Assembly: GCF_016613415.1 (NCBI RefSeq)
Contig: NZ_JACWCT010000180.1
Span: 1-44,314 of the forward strand
From: Methylobacterium ajmalii
Lineage (GTDB): Bacteria > Pseudomonadota > Alphaproteobacteria > Rhizobiales > Beijerinckiaceae
Reading direction: 5' to 3'
DNA length: 44,314 nt
Shown: in pieces, positions 22,353 to 31,317 of the stretch
How positions within the stretch are numbered: position 1 is the stretch's first letter
Layout: each line of letters begins with the position of its first letter
Translations under genes and position numbers: made by a program
The notes under the pieces: model-generated
Databases searched by the model: none
What the model was told of the DNA's origin: nothing
The model's input: the letters and a program-made list of their open reading frames with translations, nothing else

Positions 22353-23363
22353 GTGGCCGGACGTGTCGGGACGGGAACGGGTGCGCCGGATCCCAGGCTG
22401 TTGCGCGCGGCGGTCGAGGCCACCGGCGAGGCGATCCTCATCACCTCGGCCGACATCGACGAGCCGGGTCCGCGCATCGAGTACGCCAACCCGGCCTTCA
22501 CCCGCATGACAGGCTACGAGGCCGAGGAGGTCATTGGGCGGTCCCCGCGCTTCCTCCAGGGTCCCGGTACCGACCGGGCCGTCCTGGATGGGTTGCGCGC
22601 CGCCATGAAGGCCGGCGAGATGGCCCAGGGCGAGGCGCTGAACTACCGCAAGGACGGGACGACCTACGTGGTCGAGTGGCTGATCACGCCCGTGCGCGAC
22701 ACCGAAGGCCGCACCAGGCACTGGGTCTCCGCCCAGCGAGACGTCACCGGCCGACGCGCCGGCGAGGATCGGCAGGCGTTGCTGGTGCGGGAGCTTCACC
22801 ATCGCGTGAAGAACACGCTGGCGACGGTGCAGGCCGTCCTGAACGCGACCATGCGCTCGTCGCTCTCGGTCTCCGAATTCACCCGGGCCTTGTCCGGGCG
22901 CATCGCGTCGCTGGCCCGGACGCACGCGCTGATCACCGAGGATCTCGCCCAAGCCGCCTCGTTCGAGGGGCTGCTGCGCGCCGAGCTCGACCCCTACGAC
23001 GAGCGCGGGCGCCTGACCTTGGAGGGCCCGGCGGTCGTGCTCCCGTCGGAGCTCGCCGTGCCGGTCGGTATGGCCCTGCACGAGCTGACGACCAACGCCC
23101 TCCGCCACGGGTCGCTCGCCGCTCCGACCGGTCGGCTCCAGGTGGCCTGGTGGGTCGAGGAGGGACCTGCCGGACGCGCCTTGCGCTGGGACTGGTCCGA
23201 GCACGACGGTCCTCCGGCCCCGCATCCCACGCGCGAGGGCTTCGGCCACCGCCTGCTCAACAAGGTCCTGGCGACGCAGACACGAGCCGAGGTCGATGTC
23301 GACTTCGCGCCGGACGGCCTGCGGGTCTCGGTCCGGATGCCGCTACCTGGCACCGCCGCCTGA
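22353..23363 (+). CDS. PAS-domain HWE-family sensor histidine kinase
   Basis: The protein has 336 residues and no membrane segment. The PAS domain (about 15-135) is close to the LOV type: TGYEAEEVIGRSPRFLQGPG. But it has Ser-Pro where photoactive LOV domains have Asn-Cys (GRNCRFLQ), so it should not form the flavin-cysteine adduct. The kinase part has LLVRELHHRVKNTLATVQAV with the phosphorylated His, the N-box LHELTTNALRHGSL and the WDWSEHDGPP segment typical of HWE kinases. The GTG start at 22353 follows GGAGG by 5 bases. No response regulator gene is adjacent. Confidence 0.88.
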   Translation: MAGRVGTGTGAPDPRLLRAAVEATGEAILITSADIDEPGPRIEYANPAFTRMTGYEAEEVIGRSPRFLQGPGTDRAVLDGLRAAMKAGEMAQGEALNYRKDGTTYVVEWLITPVRDTEGRTRHWVSAQRDVTGRRAGEDRQALLVRELHHRVKNTLATVQAVLNATMRSSLSVSEFTRALSGRIASLARTHALITEDLAQAASFEGLLRAELDPYDERGRLTLEGPAVVLPSELAVPVGMALHELTTNALRHGSLAAPTGRLQVAWWVEEGPAGRALRWDWSEHDGPPAPHPTREGFGHRLLNKVLATQTRAEVDVDFAPDGLRVSVRMPLPGTAA

Positions 23364-23438
23364 TGGGCTCCGATGCGCGCCGAGGTCGGTTCCCGGCCCG
23401 TTGCCGGCCTCGGCAGCCGGATGGGAGCGCGTGCCGGA

Positions 23439-24974
23439 TCAGGCCTGGACCACGCGCAGGGAAGCTGGCCGTTCGGCGCCTTGACCAGCCACCGTCGCGC
23501 GCCGGGTCTGGTTGCGTCCGCCTTCCTTGGCGGCGTAGAGAGCAGTATCCGCCGCGCGGTACACCGTCTCCGCCTCCACGCCCGCCCCGCCGACGCCGCC
23601 CGCGAGGCCGACGCTGACCGTGACCGAGCCCGCGCCGATGGCCGCGGAGGCGACCACGAGCGTCCCGACCATCGCGTGCACCTTCCTGGCGACCCGCTCG
23701 GCGCCTTCCACGTCGGTATCGGGCAGCAGGATCGCGAATTCCTCGCCGCCGACCCGCGCCACGAGGTCGTCGGGTCGGTGCACGCTCGCCGACAGGCAGC
23801 GGGCGAGCCCCTTGAGCACCGCGTCGCCGACCGCGTGGCCGTACCGGTCGTTGAAGCGTTTGAAGTGGTCGGCGTCGACGATGAGGAGGGACAGAGGCTT
23901 GCCCGTGCGCCGTGCGCTGGCCCAGGCCGTCTCGAACACCTCGTCGAACCGGCGCCGGTTCGCCAAGCCCGTGAGGCTGTCCGTACGCGACAGCGTGGCG
24001 AGCTCGGCCTGCATCGCGTCCCGGCGACTCAGCTCGCGTCCGAACGAGAGCGACAGGGTCGCGGTCAGGCCGCACAGCACCAGCACGATCGCGCCGATGA
24101 CGGCTGCCTTGGCGCGCCAGCCCGCCTCGATGTCGTCGGTGGCGAGGGCGACGTTGAGCACCAGAGGCAGATCTCCGACCTGGGTGAAGGCGTAGTGCCG
24201 CTCGACCCCGTCCCGGACGGAGGTGCCGACGAAGCTGCCCGAAGAGGCGCTCACGAACCGCCTGAAGGTGGGGGCTCCGGCGATGTTCACGCCGATGTCC
24301 GCCTCCTCGTAGGGTTGGCGCATGATGCGCGTGCCGTCGCGCAGGTACAGGTTGATCGCGCCCTCGCGGCCGAGGCCGAGCTGGTCGAAGAGCCGGCTGA
24401 AGTAGGCGAGCTTCAGGGTGCCGAGCACCACGCCGCCGAAGGATCCGTCGGGCTTCGAGATGCGGCGGCTGAACGGAAGCATGCGCTCGCCCGTCAGCCT
24501 GGAGACGAGCGGCCGCCCGATGTGGAGGCCGAGGTCGCCCCGCTCCGCATGGACGCGGAAGTAGTCGCGGTCGGCGTAGTTGCCCTTGCGGGGCGGCAGC
24601 GCCCCGGCGTCGACCGCGATGTCGCCGCGCTCGTCGATGACGAGCATGACGCCCATGTCTCGGGCCGTCGCCGAACGGTCGAACAGAACGAGCTGGCGCA
24701 TCGCCGGGCTCACCGCGTCGAGTTCGGAGGCGCGGAGGTTCTCCTGCACGCCCTGCAGGGACAGGTCGAAGATCTCGACGTTGCGGACGATGTCCCGCTC
24801 GATGACCTGCAGCAGGTTCTTCGAGGTCTGCTCCGCCTGCACCCAGGCGTCGCGGCGCAGGTCGAGCAGCATCAGGCCGGACACGACCAGCATGCCGAGG
24901 GGCGCCAGGACGCCGAGCGCGATCCAGGTGCGGGCGGAGCGCAGCCGCTTCGCGAGGCGGGGCGGCAGGTCCAT
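23439..24974 (-). CDS. dCache-type sensor diguanylate cyclase
   Basis: This 511-residue inner-membrane protein has a first membrane helix at about 16-38 and a large periplasmic ligand-binding region of double-Cache type (GNYADRDYFRVHAERGDLGL, HIGRPLVSRLTGERMLPFSR). A second helix follows at about 275-300, then a GGDEF domain. The catalytic motif is RVGGEEFAILLPD near residue 408. The inhibitory I-site is present as RPDD, nine residues before GGEEF. It is therefore predicted to make c-di-GMP with product feedback in response to a periplasmic small molecule. Its 3' end faces the kinase gene at 22353-23363. Confidence 0.92.
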   Translation of the reverse strand: MDLPPRLAKRLRSARTWIALGVLAPLGMLVVSGLMLLDLRRDAWVQAEQTSKNLLQVIERDIVRNVEIFDLSLQGVQENLRASELDAVSPAMRQLVLFDRSATARDMGVMLVIDERGDIAVDAGALPPRKGNYADRDYFRVHAERGDLGLHIGRPLVSRLTGERMLPFSRRISKPDGSFGGVVLGTLKLAYFSRLFDQLGLGREGAINLYLRDGTRIMRQPYEEADIGVNIAGAPTFRRFVSASSGSFVGTSVRDGVERHYAFTQVGDLPLVLNVALATDDIEAGWRAKAAVIGAIVLVLCGLTATLSLSFGRELSRRDAMQAELATLSRTDSLTGLANRRRFDEVFETAWASARRTGKPLSLLIVDADHFKRFNDRYGHAVGDAVLKGLARCLSASVHRPDDLVARVGGEEFAILLPDTDVEGAERVARKVHAMVGTLVVASAAIGAGSVTVSVGLAGGVGGAGVEAETVYRAADTALYAAKEGGRNQTRRATVAGQGAERPASLRVVQA

Positions 24975-25093
24975 CGGCGGGCATTCCCCAGGCGTTCTCT
25001 TCGTCGCATGGGTTCTGGCACACGAAGCCTTACGCCGGCATTACGTGTGCGGCGCCGCGGCACGCCGCCGACGTCGATCGTCACCTTCGACGC

Positions 25094-26572
25094 CTACGCT
25101 TGGCTTGCGACGGCGACCTCGGGCGCCGGGGCCTCGACGGTGAACACCACTCCGCCCGGGCGATACGCGATCCGAGCCGTGCCGCCGAGCTCCATCGCCA
25201 GTGCCCGCTCGATCATGCGCGAGCCGAAGCCGTTCCGCTTCGGCTTCGCGACGGGTGGGCCGCCGATCTCCTCCCAGCGCAGCCAGAGGTGCGGTGGCTG
25301 CCGTCCCTCCACGATCCCCCAGTCGAGGACCACCCGGCCGGAATCGTTCGACAGGGCACCGTACTTCACCGCGTTCGTCGCCAGCTCGTGCAACGCCATC
25401 ACGAACGCCAGGCTCGCCCGCGGCGACAGCCAGACCTCCGGACCGGCGACGGTGAAGCGCCTGGCGGCGCCGCTCCGGAACGGTTGCAAGGCCCGCTCGA
25501 CGATCTCGCCCAGCGTCGCTCCTCCCCAATCCCCACGGATCAGGGCGTCGTGGGCCGCCGCCAGGGACGCGAGGCGTGCGTCGAGTGTCTCGCGCGCCTC
25601 GTCCAGGCCGCCCGCGTTGCGCAGCGTCTGGTGGGCGATGGACTGCATCGTCGCCATCGAGTTCTTGACCCGATGCGTGAGCTCGTCCGCCAGGAGGCGG
25701 CGGTGCTCTTCGCCGCGCTTGCGTTCCGTGACGTCGATGGACACCCCGGCCATGCTCAGAGGCCGGCCCTCCGGGTCGTAGAATGTCTGCCCGCGGACGT
25801 GCAGCCAGCGCTCCTCGCCGTTCGGCGTGCGAGCGCGGTACTCGATGTCGTAGTCTCCGCGCTCGGCGATCGAGGTTTGCACCGCCTCCTGCATCCGCTC
25901 CCGGTCGGCCGGCACGATGGCGGCGAGCAGCTCCTCGTACGGGAACGGCTCGCTCGCGCTCCGACCGAAGTTCTCCTTGCAGATGTCGGACGCCTCCAGC
26001 CGGCGGTCGGCGAGGTCGAGCGTCCAGGAGCCGATCCGGCCGGCCTTGAGGGCGAACCGCATGCGGTCATCGGTCCGGGCGAGCTCCGCCTTGCGCCGTG
26101 CGACCTCGTCCTCCAACGCGGCGAGCTCGCCTTGGAGGCGCACGAGCTTGTTCCGCTCCAGCGTGACGTCGAACTGCGAGGCGAAGAAGTAGGTCAGCGC
26201 ACCGTCGCGGTCGAACACCGGCGAGACCAGCAGGCGGTTCCAGAAGACCTCGCCGTCCTTCTTGTGGTTGAGCAGCTCGATCTCGATGGGCACGCGCCGC
26301 TCGATGGCGTCCCGTATTCGGGCGACGTCGTAGGGGTTGGTCTCCGGACCCTGGAGGAAGCGGCAGTTCCGACCGAGGATCTCGTCGCGGGTGTAGCCGG
26401 TCAGCTTCGTGAAGGCCGCGTTGGCGAAGACGATGGGATTGTCGGGCCGGTTCGGGTCGGTGACGAGCATCGGCATCCGCGTCGCCCGCACGGCGGCCGC
26501 GAACGGGTCGGAGCTCGCGTCCGACCGCGTCAGCTCCGCGTCGATGCGGTCGTGTTCCCGGTAGTCCGTCAC
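25094..26572 (-). CDS. LOV-PAS-HWE sensor histidine kinase (probable blue-light receptor)
   Basis: The 492-residue protein starts with a LOV domain containing GRNCRFLQG, which has the Cys that forms the light-induced adduct with flavin, followed by NHKKDGEVFWNRLLVSPVFD. A coiled linker and a second PAS domain follow (MRFALKAGRIGSWTLDLADR, then GRPLSMAGVSIDVTERKRGE). The kinase has LADELTHRVKNSMATMQSIA with the phospho-His, the N-box LHELATNAVKYGAL and LRWEEIGGPP, placing it in the HWE class. GTG at 26572 was chosen because residues upstream look non-native; a TTG at 26650 is in frame. No membrane segment, so a soluble sensor. Confidence 0.88.
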   Translation of the reverse strand: MTDYREHDRIDAELTRSDASSDPFAAAVRATRMPMLVTDPNRPDNPIVFANAAFTKLTGYTRDEILGRNCRFLQGPETNPYDVARIRDAIERRVPIEIELLNHKKDGEVFWNRLLVSPVFDRDGALTYFFASQFDVTLERNKLVRLQGELAALEDEVARRKAELARTDDRMRFALKAGRIGSWTLDLADRRLEASDICKENFGRSASEPFPYEELLAAIVPADRERMQEAVQTSIAERGDYDIEYRARTPNGEERWLHVRGQTFYDPEGRPLSMAGVSIDVTERKRGEEHRRLLADELTHRVKNSMATMQSIAHQTLRNAGGLDEARETLDARLASLAAAHDALIRGDWGGATLGEIVERALQPFRSGAARRFTVAGPEVWLSPRASLAFVMALHELATNAVKYGALSNDSGRVVLDWGIVEGRQPPHLWLRWEEIGGPPVAKPKRNGFGSRMIERALAMELGGTARIAYRPGGVVFTVEAPAPEVAVASQA

Positions 26573-26689
26573 GTCACAGCCCGTCCGTGCCCGTACTCCG
26601 GGTCCCGGTTCCTGGCATGACCGTAGCACAGGTCCACGACTTGGCGGCAAGCGTGATCGATCGGTTGGGTCGGTGGTCAGACACGCCGT

Positions 26690-28066
26690 TCAGCCCAGGA
26701 TGACCCGGAGCTTGTTCGCGAGCTCGTCGCGCCGGTAGGGCTTGCTGAGAAGCGGCAGGTCGGCCGGCACGCCCTGCTCGCCGAGCGCCGTGCCCGTGTA
26801 GCCGGAGGCGAGCAGCACCCGCAGGCCGGGGCGCAGGCGACGCGCCTCCACCGATAGCTGCACACCGTTCATGCCGCCGGGCATCACGACGTCCGAGAAC
26901 ATGATGTCGATCCGCTCCGGGCCGCCAAGCCGCTCCAGGGCCTGCTCGGCCTGCGTCGCGGTCAGCGTCCGGTAGCCGAGCTCGCCCAGGCTCTCGACGG
27001 CCATTTCCAGCACCGCCGGCTCATCCTCGACCACCAGCACTACCTCGCCCGAAGCGGCGCGGCGCAGGGGCATAGGCCCGTCCGGTCGGTTCTGCGCCTC
27101 CTTCTCGGCCGAGCGCGGCAGGTAGAGCTCGATGGACGTGCCGCGGCCGGCCTCGCTCTTGATCTGCGCGTGGCCGCCGGCCTGCCGCACGAAACCGTAG
27201 ACTTGGCTGAGGCCGAGGCCGGTGCCCTTGCCGACGTCTTTCGTGGTGAAGAAAGGCTCGAACGCGCGGGCGAGCGTGGCGTCATCCATCCCGTGACCGG
27301 TGTCAGAGACCGAGACGAGCACGTAGGCCCCAGGCCGCACGTCCGGCCGATCGGCGATCTCATGCGCGTCGAGGTGCGCGTTGCAGGTCCTCACCGTCAG
27401 CGTCCCGCCGCCCGGCATCGCGTCGCGCGCGTTGACCGCGAGGTTGAGCACCGCGCTCTCGAACTGGCCGGGGTCGAGCCGCACCGGGTCGAGGCTGGCG
27501 TCGAGGTCGAGCCGGACCTCGATGGTCTCGCCCACCGCGCGCTGGAGCAGGGCCCGGAAGTCCTTGAGCAGCCGGTTCGGGTTGACCGTCTCCGGCCGCA
27601 GCACCTGCCGGCGCGAGAAGGACAGCAGCTTCTCGGTGACCTCGGCCCCGCGCTTGGCCGCCGTCATTGCCGAGGCCGCCAAGCGCTCCACGCGCTGTGC
27701 GTTGTCGGGCTTGCGCACGATCATGTCGAGGTTGCCCACGATGACGGTGAGCAGGTTGTTGAAGTCGTGTGCCACGCCGCCCGTGAGCTGGCCGATGGCC
27801 TCCATCTTCTGGGCCTGGTTGAGCCGCTCCTCGGCCTCGTGCTGATGTGTGGTGTCCATGACGATGCCGGCCACTGTCCGGGCTTGATCGGCCTCATTGC
27901 GCCAGCGGTAGTACGTGACCTCCGTCAAGCCGATCGCCCGGATCGCGCCAGCCACGCTCTGTCCCTGCGATACCAGCACGTCCACCTGCCGCAGCTTGGC
28001 CACCACCTCTTCCGGCTTGTGCTTCTTCGTTCCCATCCCGTCCGTCCTCCATCGGCTCAAAGCCAT
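26690..28066 (-). CDS. Hybrid sensor kinase fused in frame to an IS3 OrfA N-terminus
   Basis: The frame gives 458 residues. Residues 1-58 are the start of an IS3 OrfA (MGTKKHKPEEVVAKLRQVDV through EVTYYRWRNE). From ADQARTVAGIVMDTT the sequence is the end of a PAS domain, then HisKA with GGVAHDFNNLLTVIVGN (His100), an ATPase domain with NLAVNARDAMPGGG, DTGHGMDD and GTGLGLSQVYGF, and a receiver domain with Asp392 in FSDVVMPGGMNG. The usual N-terminal sensor region is missing. Transcription and translation start would now come from the insertion sequence (ATG at 28036 is an alternative). It could be a degenerate gene or an unregulated or DNA-binding kinase. Confidence 0.85.
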   Translation of the reverse strand: MALSRWRTDGMGTKKHKPEEVVAKLRQVDVLVSQGQSVAGAIRAIGLTEVTYYRWRNEADQARTVAGIVMDTTHQHEAEERLNQAQKMEAIGQLTGGVAHDFNNLLTVIVGNLDMIVRKPDNAQRVERLAASAMTAAKRGAEVTEKLLSFSRRQVLRPETVNPNRLLKDFRALLQRAVGETIEVRLDLDASLDPVRLDPGQFESAVLNLAVNARDAMPGGGTLTVRTCNAHLDAHEIADRPDVRPGAYVLVSVSDTGHGMDDATLARAFEPFFTTKDVGKGTGLGLSQVYGFVRQAGGHAQIKSEAGRGTSIELYLPRSAEKEAQNRPDGPMPLRRAASGEVVLVVEDEPAVLEMAVESLGELGYRTLTATQAEQALERLGGPERIDIMFSDVVMPGGMNGVQLSVEARRLRPGLRVLLASGYTGTALGEQGVPADLPLLSKPYRRDELANKLRVILG

Positions 28067-28101
28067 ACTTCAGGGCGGACCACTCCAATGGGGGCTGACC
28101 A
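27893..28101 (-). mobile_element. IS3-family element, left end only
   Basis: The outer end at 28101, read on the minus strand, starts TGGTCAGCCCCCAT and continues as in the element at 3296, with the orfA start and no frameshift. Only the first 209 bases are present. The match stops after the codons for YRWRNE at 27893, where kinase sequence begins without a frame break. The right part of the element is gone. Confidence 0.85.
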
Positions 28102-28355
28102 GAACAGGAAGACCTAACATCCCGATGCCGAGGGAAACAGCCGAGCGGGTGACCCCCGTTAGGCTCAGTGTACCGATGCGGGGCACAGGGGCAGAACGGC
28201 ACGTAGTAGGGAGGAATGCGCTGTCATAGCGCTGGACCGAAGGGGCCGTGGCGTCCGGCCACCTCGTGCAGTCAACCGGCGAGGGGAGGAACCGCATGAC
28301 TGTGTATCAGTATTGAAGCGGACCTATATCGCGAAATAATGATAAATCATTGACT
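28102..28355. other. Non-coding stretch of unknown nature
   Basis: No credible protein frame was found. The left part has a structured look, with short GC-rich inverted segments such as GGGTGACCCCC and TGCGCTGTCATAGCGC. It resembles the leader of a retroelement or group II intron, but I could not identify intron domains with confidence. The right part from about 28290 is strikingly AT-rich for this genome. Confidence 0.3.
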
Positions 28356-28622
28356 TTAAATAAAAAAAATACTCCTGATCGGTGCCGCTCGGGACTCCAC
28401 CTTGACGACGTTTTCCAAGTTCGCATCGCAGGCTTCGTGCTCACCCGGCCTGGGGGTCCCAGTTCGAAGTCGATCCACACCGTGCGTGCTCAGCCGGGCA
28501 CGCCAGCGGCTGGCGTTGGCTGGACTGACACCGAACCGGTCAGCCGCTTGCGGGCACGACAAGCCCTGCCCCAACGCAGCAAAGAACCGATGATCACGAT
28601 CGACCGAGAGGGCTGCGGGCAT
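28356..28622 (-). pseudogene. IS630-like transposase, N-terminal remnant
   Basis: The minus-strand frame begins MPAALSVDRDHRFFAALGQG and continues LSCPQAADRFGVSPANASRW, a helix-turn-helix start typical of IS630 transposases. After about residue 55 the resemblance ends and the frame runs into the repeat shared with 10463-10571. No DDE domain is present nearby. It is an inactive relic. Confidence 0.55.
28376..28483. repeat. Imperfect direct repeat shared with 10463-10571
   Basis: This is the second copy of the block described at 10463. It begins GATCGGTGCCGCTCGGGACT and ends near GATCCACACCG, with several substitutions and small gaps between the copies. It overlaps the tail of the IS630-like frame, which suggests the repeat derives from an insertion sequence. 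Confidence 0.5.
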
Positions 28623-28791
28623 GCCTTCGGCTTGAGCACCAGTAAGATTAGAATCAGCAGCCGCACACGTGGGTGGAATTTTATCAACAAGCGAAGAGAT
28701 TTCTACCTGAACGAAAAATATTCTAGAGCGTGGCTGAGCAGCTGCCCTCGCGCACTGATGCCGAACTGACGTTCGATCCTGTATTTATTTC

Positions 28792-29775
28792 TTAACGCTC
28801 GTGCGAGGGCAGCGATCCGCGATGCCGGCGGTAGGTCCGGGTGAAATGAGAGGTGTCGCAGAAGCCGGTTGCCGTCGCGATCGCGGCGATCGTCTGTTCG
28901 GTGTTCTTGAGAAGAAGGTCGGCCTGATCCAGACGCATGACGATATAGCAGTCGCTCGGCGACCGACCAAGCAACTGCTTGAACCGACGCTCCAGGCTGC
29001 GCCGGGCGATCCCGACGCGGCGCGCGATGTCGGCGATGGTGAGCGGCGTCTCGATGTTCTGGTGCATGTGATGCAGCGATCGCATGATCAAGTCGTCGGC
29101 CGACACGAAGTCGAGCGGAATACCCGGCTGCGCCTTGTCGGCTCGTGCAGCCTCGTCGATGATCATGATCTGCAGGCTCTTGCGCGCCTGAGCGATGCCG
29201 ACGTGTTTCTCGACGAGAGCCGCCGCGAGATGGGCCGAGCTGACTCCACCGGAACAGGTCAGACGGTCTCGATCGATGACGAAGATCTGGTCGGACACCG
29301 GCACGAGCCCGTCGAATTGCTCGAGATAATCGGCATGGTGAAACCAACTCACGCAGCACCGGTACCCGTTCATCAGCCCCGCGCGGTGCAGGATGAACGC
29401 GCCCGTACAGACGCCGACGAGCGGGATTCCCCGGGATGCGGCCGCCTGTAAATAGTGCACGAGGCGGAGCCCGAGATTCGGGATCTCATTGATCAGGCCA
29501 CCGACGACGACAATATAGTCAAACGCATGGGCGCGTTCCAGGCGTATGTCGGGCTGCACGGCGACGCCGCAACTCGAGATCACCGGCTCCATGCTGTCGG
29601 ACAGTATCGCCCATTCGCACAGGATCTGGCGGCTCCGGTCGCCCTCGTCCGCAGCGAGCCGCAGCACGTCGACGAAGTTCGCGAAGGCGCAAAGGGTGAA
29701 GCGCCGCGCCAGGATGAAGCCGACGCGCAGGCGAACCCGCGGCGTCGCCCCGGCGAGGCGGAGGTCGGACTGCAT
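28792..29775 (-). CDS. GlxA-family (DJ-1/PfpI + AraC) transcriptional regulator
   Basis: This 327-residue regulator has an N-terminal class I GATase-like domain (VGFILARRFTLCAFANFVDV, IVVVGGLINEIP, VGVCTGAFILHRAGLMNG) that binds ligands without catalysis. The C-terminal AraC domain has two helix-turn-helix units (TPLTIADIARRVGIARRSLE and IAAIATATGFCDTSHFTRTY). Regulators of this type, such as GbdR and CdhR, control glycine betaine, dimethylglycine, carnitine and sarcosine genes. It is divergent from soxB across 188 bases, so it probably activates the sox operon. The ATG at 29775 was chosen because AGGAGG lies 9 bases upstream; an in-frame GTG at 29784 directly abuts that site. Confidence 0.9.
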   Translation of the reverse strand: MQSDLRLAGATPRVRLRVGFILARRFTLCAFANFVDVLRLAADEGDRSRQILCEWAILSDSMEPVISSCGVAVQPDIRLERAHAFDYIVVVGGLINEIPNLGLRLVHYLQAAASRGIPLVGVCTGAFILHRAGLMNGYRCCVSWFHHADYLEQFDGLVPVSDQIFVIDRDRLTCSGGVSSAHLAAALVEKHVGIAQARKSLQIMIIDEAARADKAQPGIPLDFVSADDLIMRSLHHMHQNIETPLTIADIARRVGIARRSLERRFKQLLGRSPSDCYIVMRLDQADLLLKNTEQTIAAIATATGFCDTSHFTRTYRRHRGSLPSHER

Positions 29776-29963
29776 ACCGGGCACCCTCCTGAAGGATCGC
29801 TGCCACGACGGCTGGACGCCGCACCAGTTTCGCTATCGGCCGCGACCGAGGCGTACCCGCGTCCGGACCCGGTGTCGCAAATATCATGCTATCCCCACGC
29901 AATCATTCTGTCTTGCGGGGTGACGGAGGCCTAGGACAGGTCCGTTCGGCCAAGGACCACGTC

Positions 29964-31217
29964 ATGAGCCACTTCTCGCTTCCTGCCCTGCTTGCAAAGG
30001 CCTTCACCGGCAACAAGAGCTGGCAGCCGCAATGGCCGGATGCCGAGCCGAAGGCGGAGTACGACGTCGTGGTCGTGGGCGCAGGCGGCCATGGCCTTGG
30101 CACTGCCTACTACCTGGCCAAAGAGCACGGGATCACCAACGTCGCCGTCATCGACAAGGGGTGGCTCGGCGGTGGCAACACGGGCCGCAACACCACCATC
30201 ATCCGCTCGAACTATCTCTACGACGAGAGCGCGCGCCTGTACGAGCACGCGATGAAGCTCTGGGAAGGGTTGAGCCAGGAACTCAACTACAACGTCATGT
30301 TCTCGCAGCGCGGCGTCATGATGCTCGCGCACAATGTCCACGACGAGCAGAGCTTCCGCCGCCACATCCACGCGAACCGCCTCAACGGGATCGACAACGA
30401 GTGGTTGACGGCGCAGCAGGCGAAGGCGTTCTGCCCAGCGCTCAACATCGCGCCCGACGCGCGGTTCCCCGTGGTCGGCGCCGCGCTGCAGCGGCGCGGG
30501 GGCGTCGCCCGGCATGATGCGGTCGCCTGGGGCTACGCGCGCGGCGCCGCGGCGCGGGGCGTCGACATCGTGCAGAACTGCCCGGTGATCGGCATCCGGC
30601 GCGACGCCTCCGGTCGCATCAGCGGCGTCGAGACGGCGCGCGGCTTCATCAGGGCGAAGAAGGTCGCGGTCTCGGCCGCCGGCAGCACCTCGGTCGTGAT
30701 GGGCACCGCCGACGTGCGGCTGCCGCTCGAGAGCTACCCGCTCCAGGCGCTGGTCTCGGAGCCGGTGAAGCCGGCCTTTCCCTGCGTGGTCATGTCCAAC
30801 ACGGTCCATGCCTATATGAGCCAGTCCGACAAGGGCGAGCTCGTCATCGGCTCGGGCACGGACCAGTACGTCTCCTACAGCCAACGCGGTGGCCTGCCGC
30901 TGATCGAGCACACGCTCGCGGCGATCTGCGAGGTCTTCCCGATCTTCACCCGCATGCGCATGCTGCGCAAATGGGGCGGCATCGTCGACGTGACCCCCGA
31001 CCGCTCGCCGATCGTCGCCAAGACGCCGGTGCCGGGGCTCTACGTGAATTGCGGCTGGGGTACCGGCGGCTTCAAGGCGACTCCCGGAGCCGCCAACGTC
31101 TTCGCCCACACCGTGGCACGCGACGAGCCGCATCCTATCAACGCGCCCTTCACGATCGAGCGCTTCACGACCGGCCGCCTCATCGACGAGGCCGCCGCCG
31201 CGGCCGTCGCGCACTAG
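29964..31217 (+). CDS. soxB: Sarcosine oxidase subunit beta
   Basis: This 417-residue flavoprotein is the catalytic subunit of heterotetrameric sarcosine oxidase. The complex oxidises sarcosine to glycine and passes the methyl carbon to tetrahydrofolate as methylene-THF, with H2O2 produced. The FAD-binding motif is VVVVGAGGHGLGTAYYLAKE near residue 33. GGVARHDAVAWGYARG contains the His that carries covalent FMN in characterised enzymes. GGIVDVTPDRSPIVAKTPVP and CGWGTGGFKATPG are typical family motifs. AAGGA lies 7 bases before the ATG. It is the first gene of soxBDAG, but repeats separate it from soxD by 278 bases. Confidence 0.95.
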   Translation: MSHFSLPALLAKAFTGNKSWQPQWPDAEPKAEYDVVVVGAGGHGLGTAYYLAKEHGITNVAVIDKGWLGGGNTGRNTTIIRSNYLYDESARLYEHAMKLWEGLSQELNYNVMFSQRGVMMLAHNVHDEQSFRRHIHANRLNGIDNEWLTAQQAKAFCPALNIAPDARFPVVGAALQRRGGVARHDAVAWGYARGAAARGVDIVQNCPVIGIRRDASGRISGVETARGFIRAKKVAVSAAGSTSVVMGTADVRLPLESYPLQALVSEPVKPAFPCVVMSNTVHAYMSQSDKGELVIGSGTDQYVSYSQRGGLPLIEHTLAAICEVFPIFTRMRMLRKWGGIVDVTPDRSPIVAKTPVPGLYVNCGWGTGGFKATPGAANVFAHTVARDEPHPINAPFTIERFTTGRLIDEAAAAAVAH

Positions 31218-31317
31218 AGCACTTCACGATCGCGTTGCAATCGCGAAGCTCTCTAGGTCTTTGGTTTTGCCGCATTTTCTGCGACGAACCGGGATCCACT
31301 TCGTCGGAAAATGCTCT
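31216..31317. repeat. Intergenic palindromic repeat, unit 1
   Basis: This 102-base unit begins at the soxB stop. It contains an inverted pair formed by CATTTTCTGCGACGAA and CTTCGTCGGAAAATG around a 10-base loop, plus a smaller one around GTTGCAA. It ends ATGCTCT and is followed at once by a second unit. Repeats of this style (AGAGC ... CGACGAACCGG ... ATGCTCT) are common between genes in Rhizobiales-type genomes. Confidence 0.8.

Noticed and set aside
22353..23363. PAS domain first read as a blue-light LOV domain
   Set aside because: The adduct-forming Cys is replaced (GRSPRF instead of GRNCRF), so it is called PAS only.
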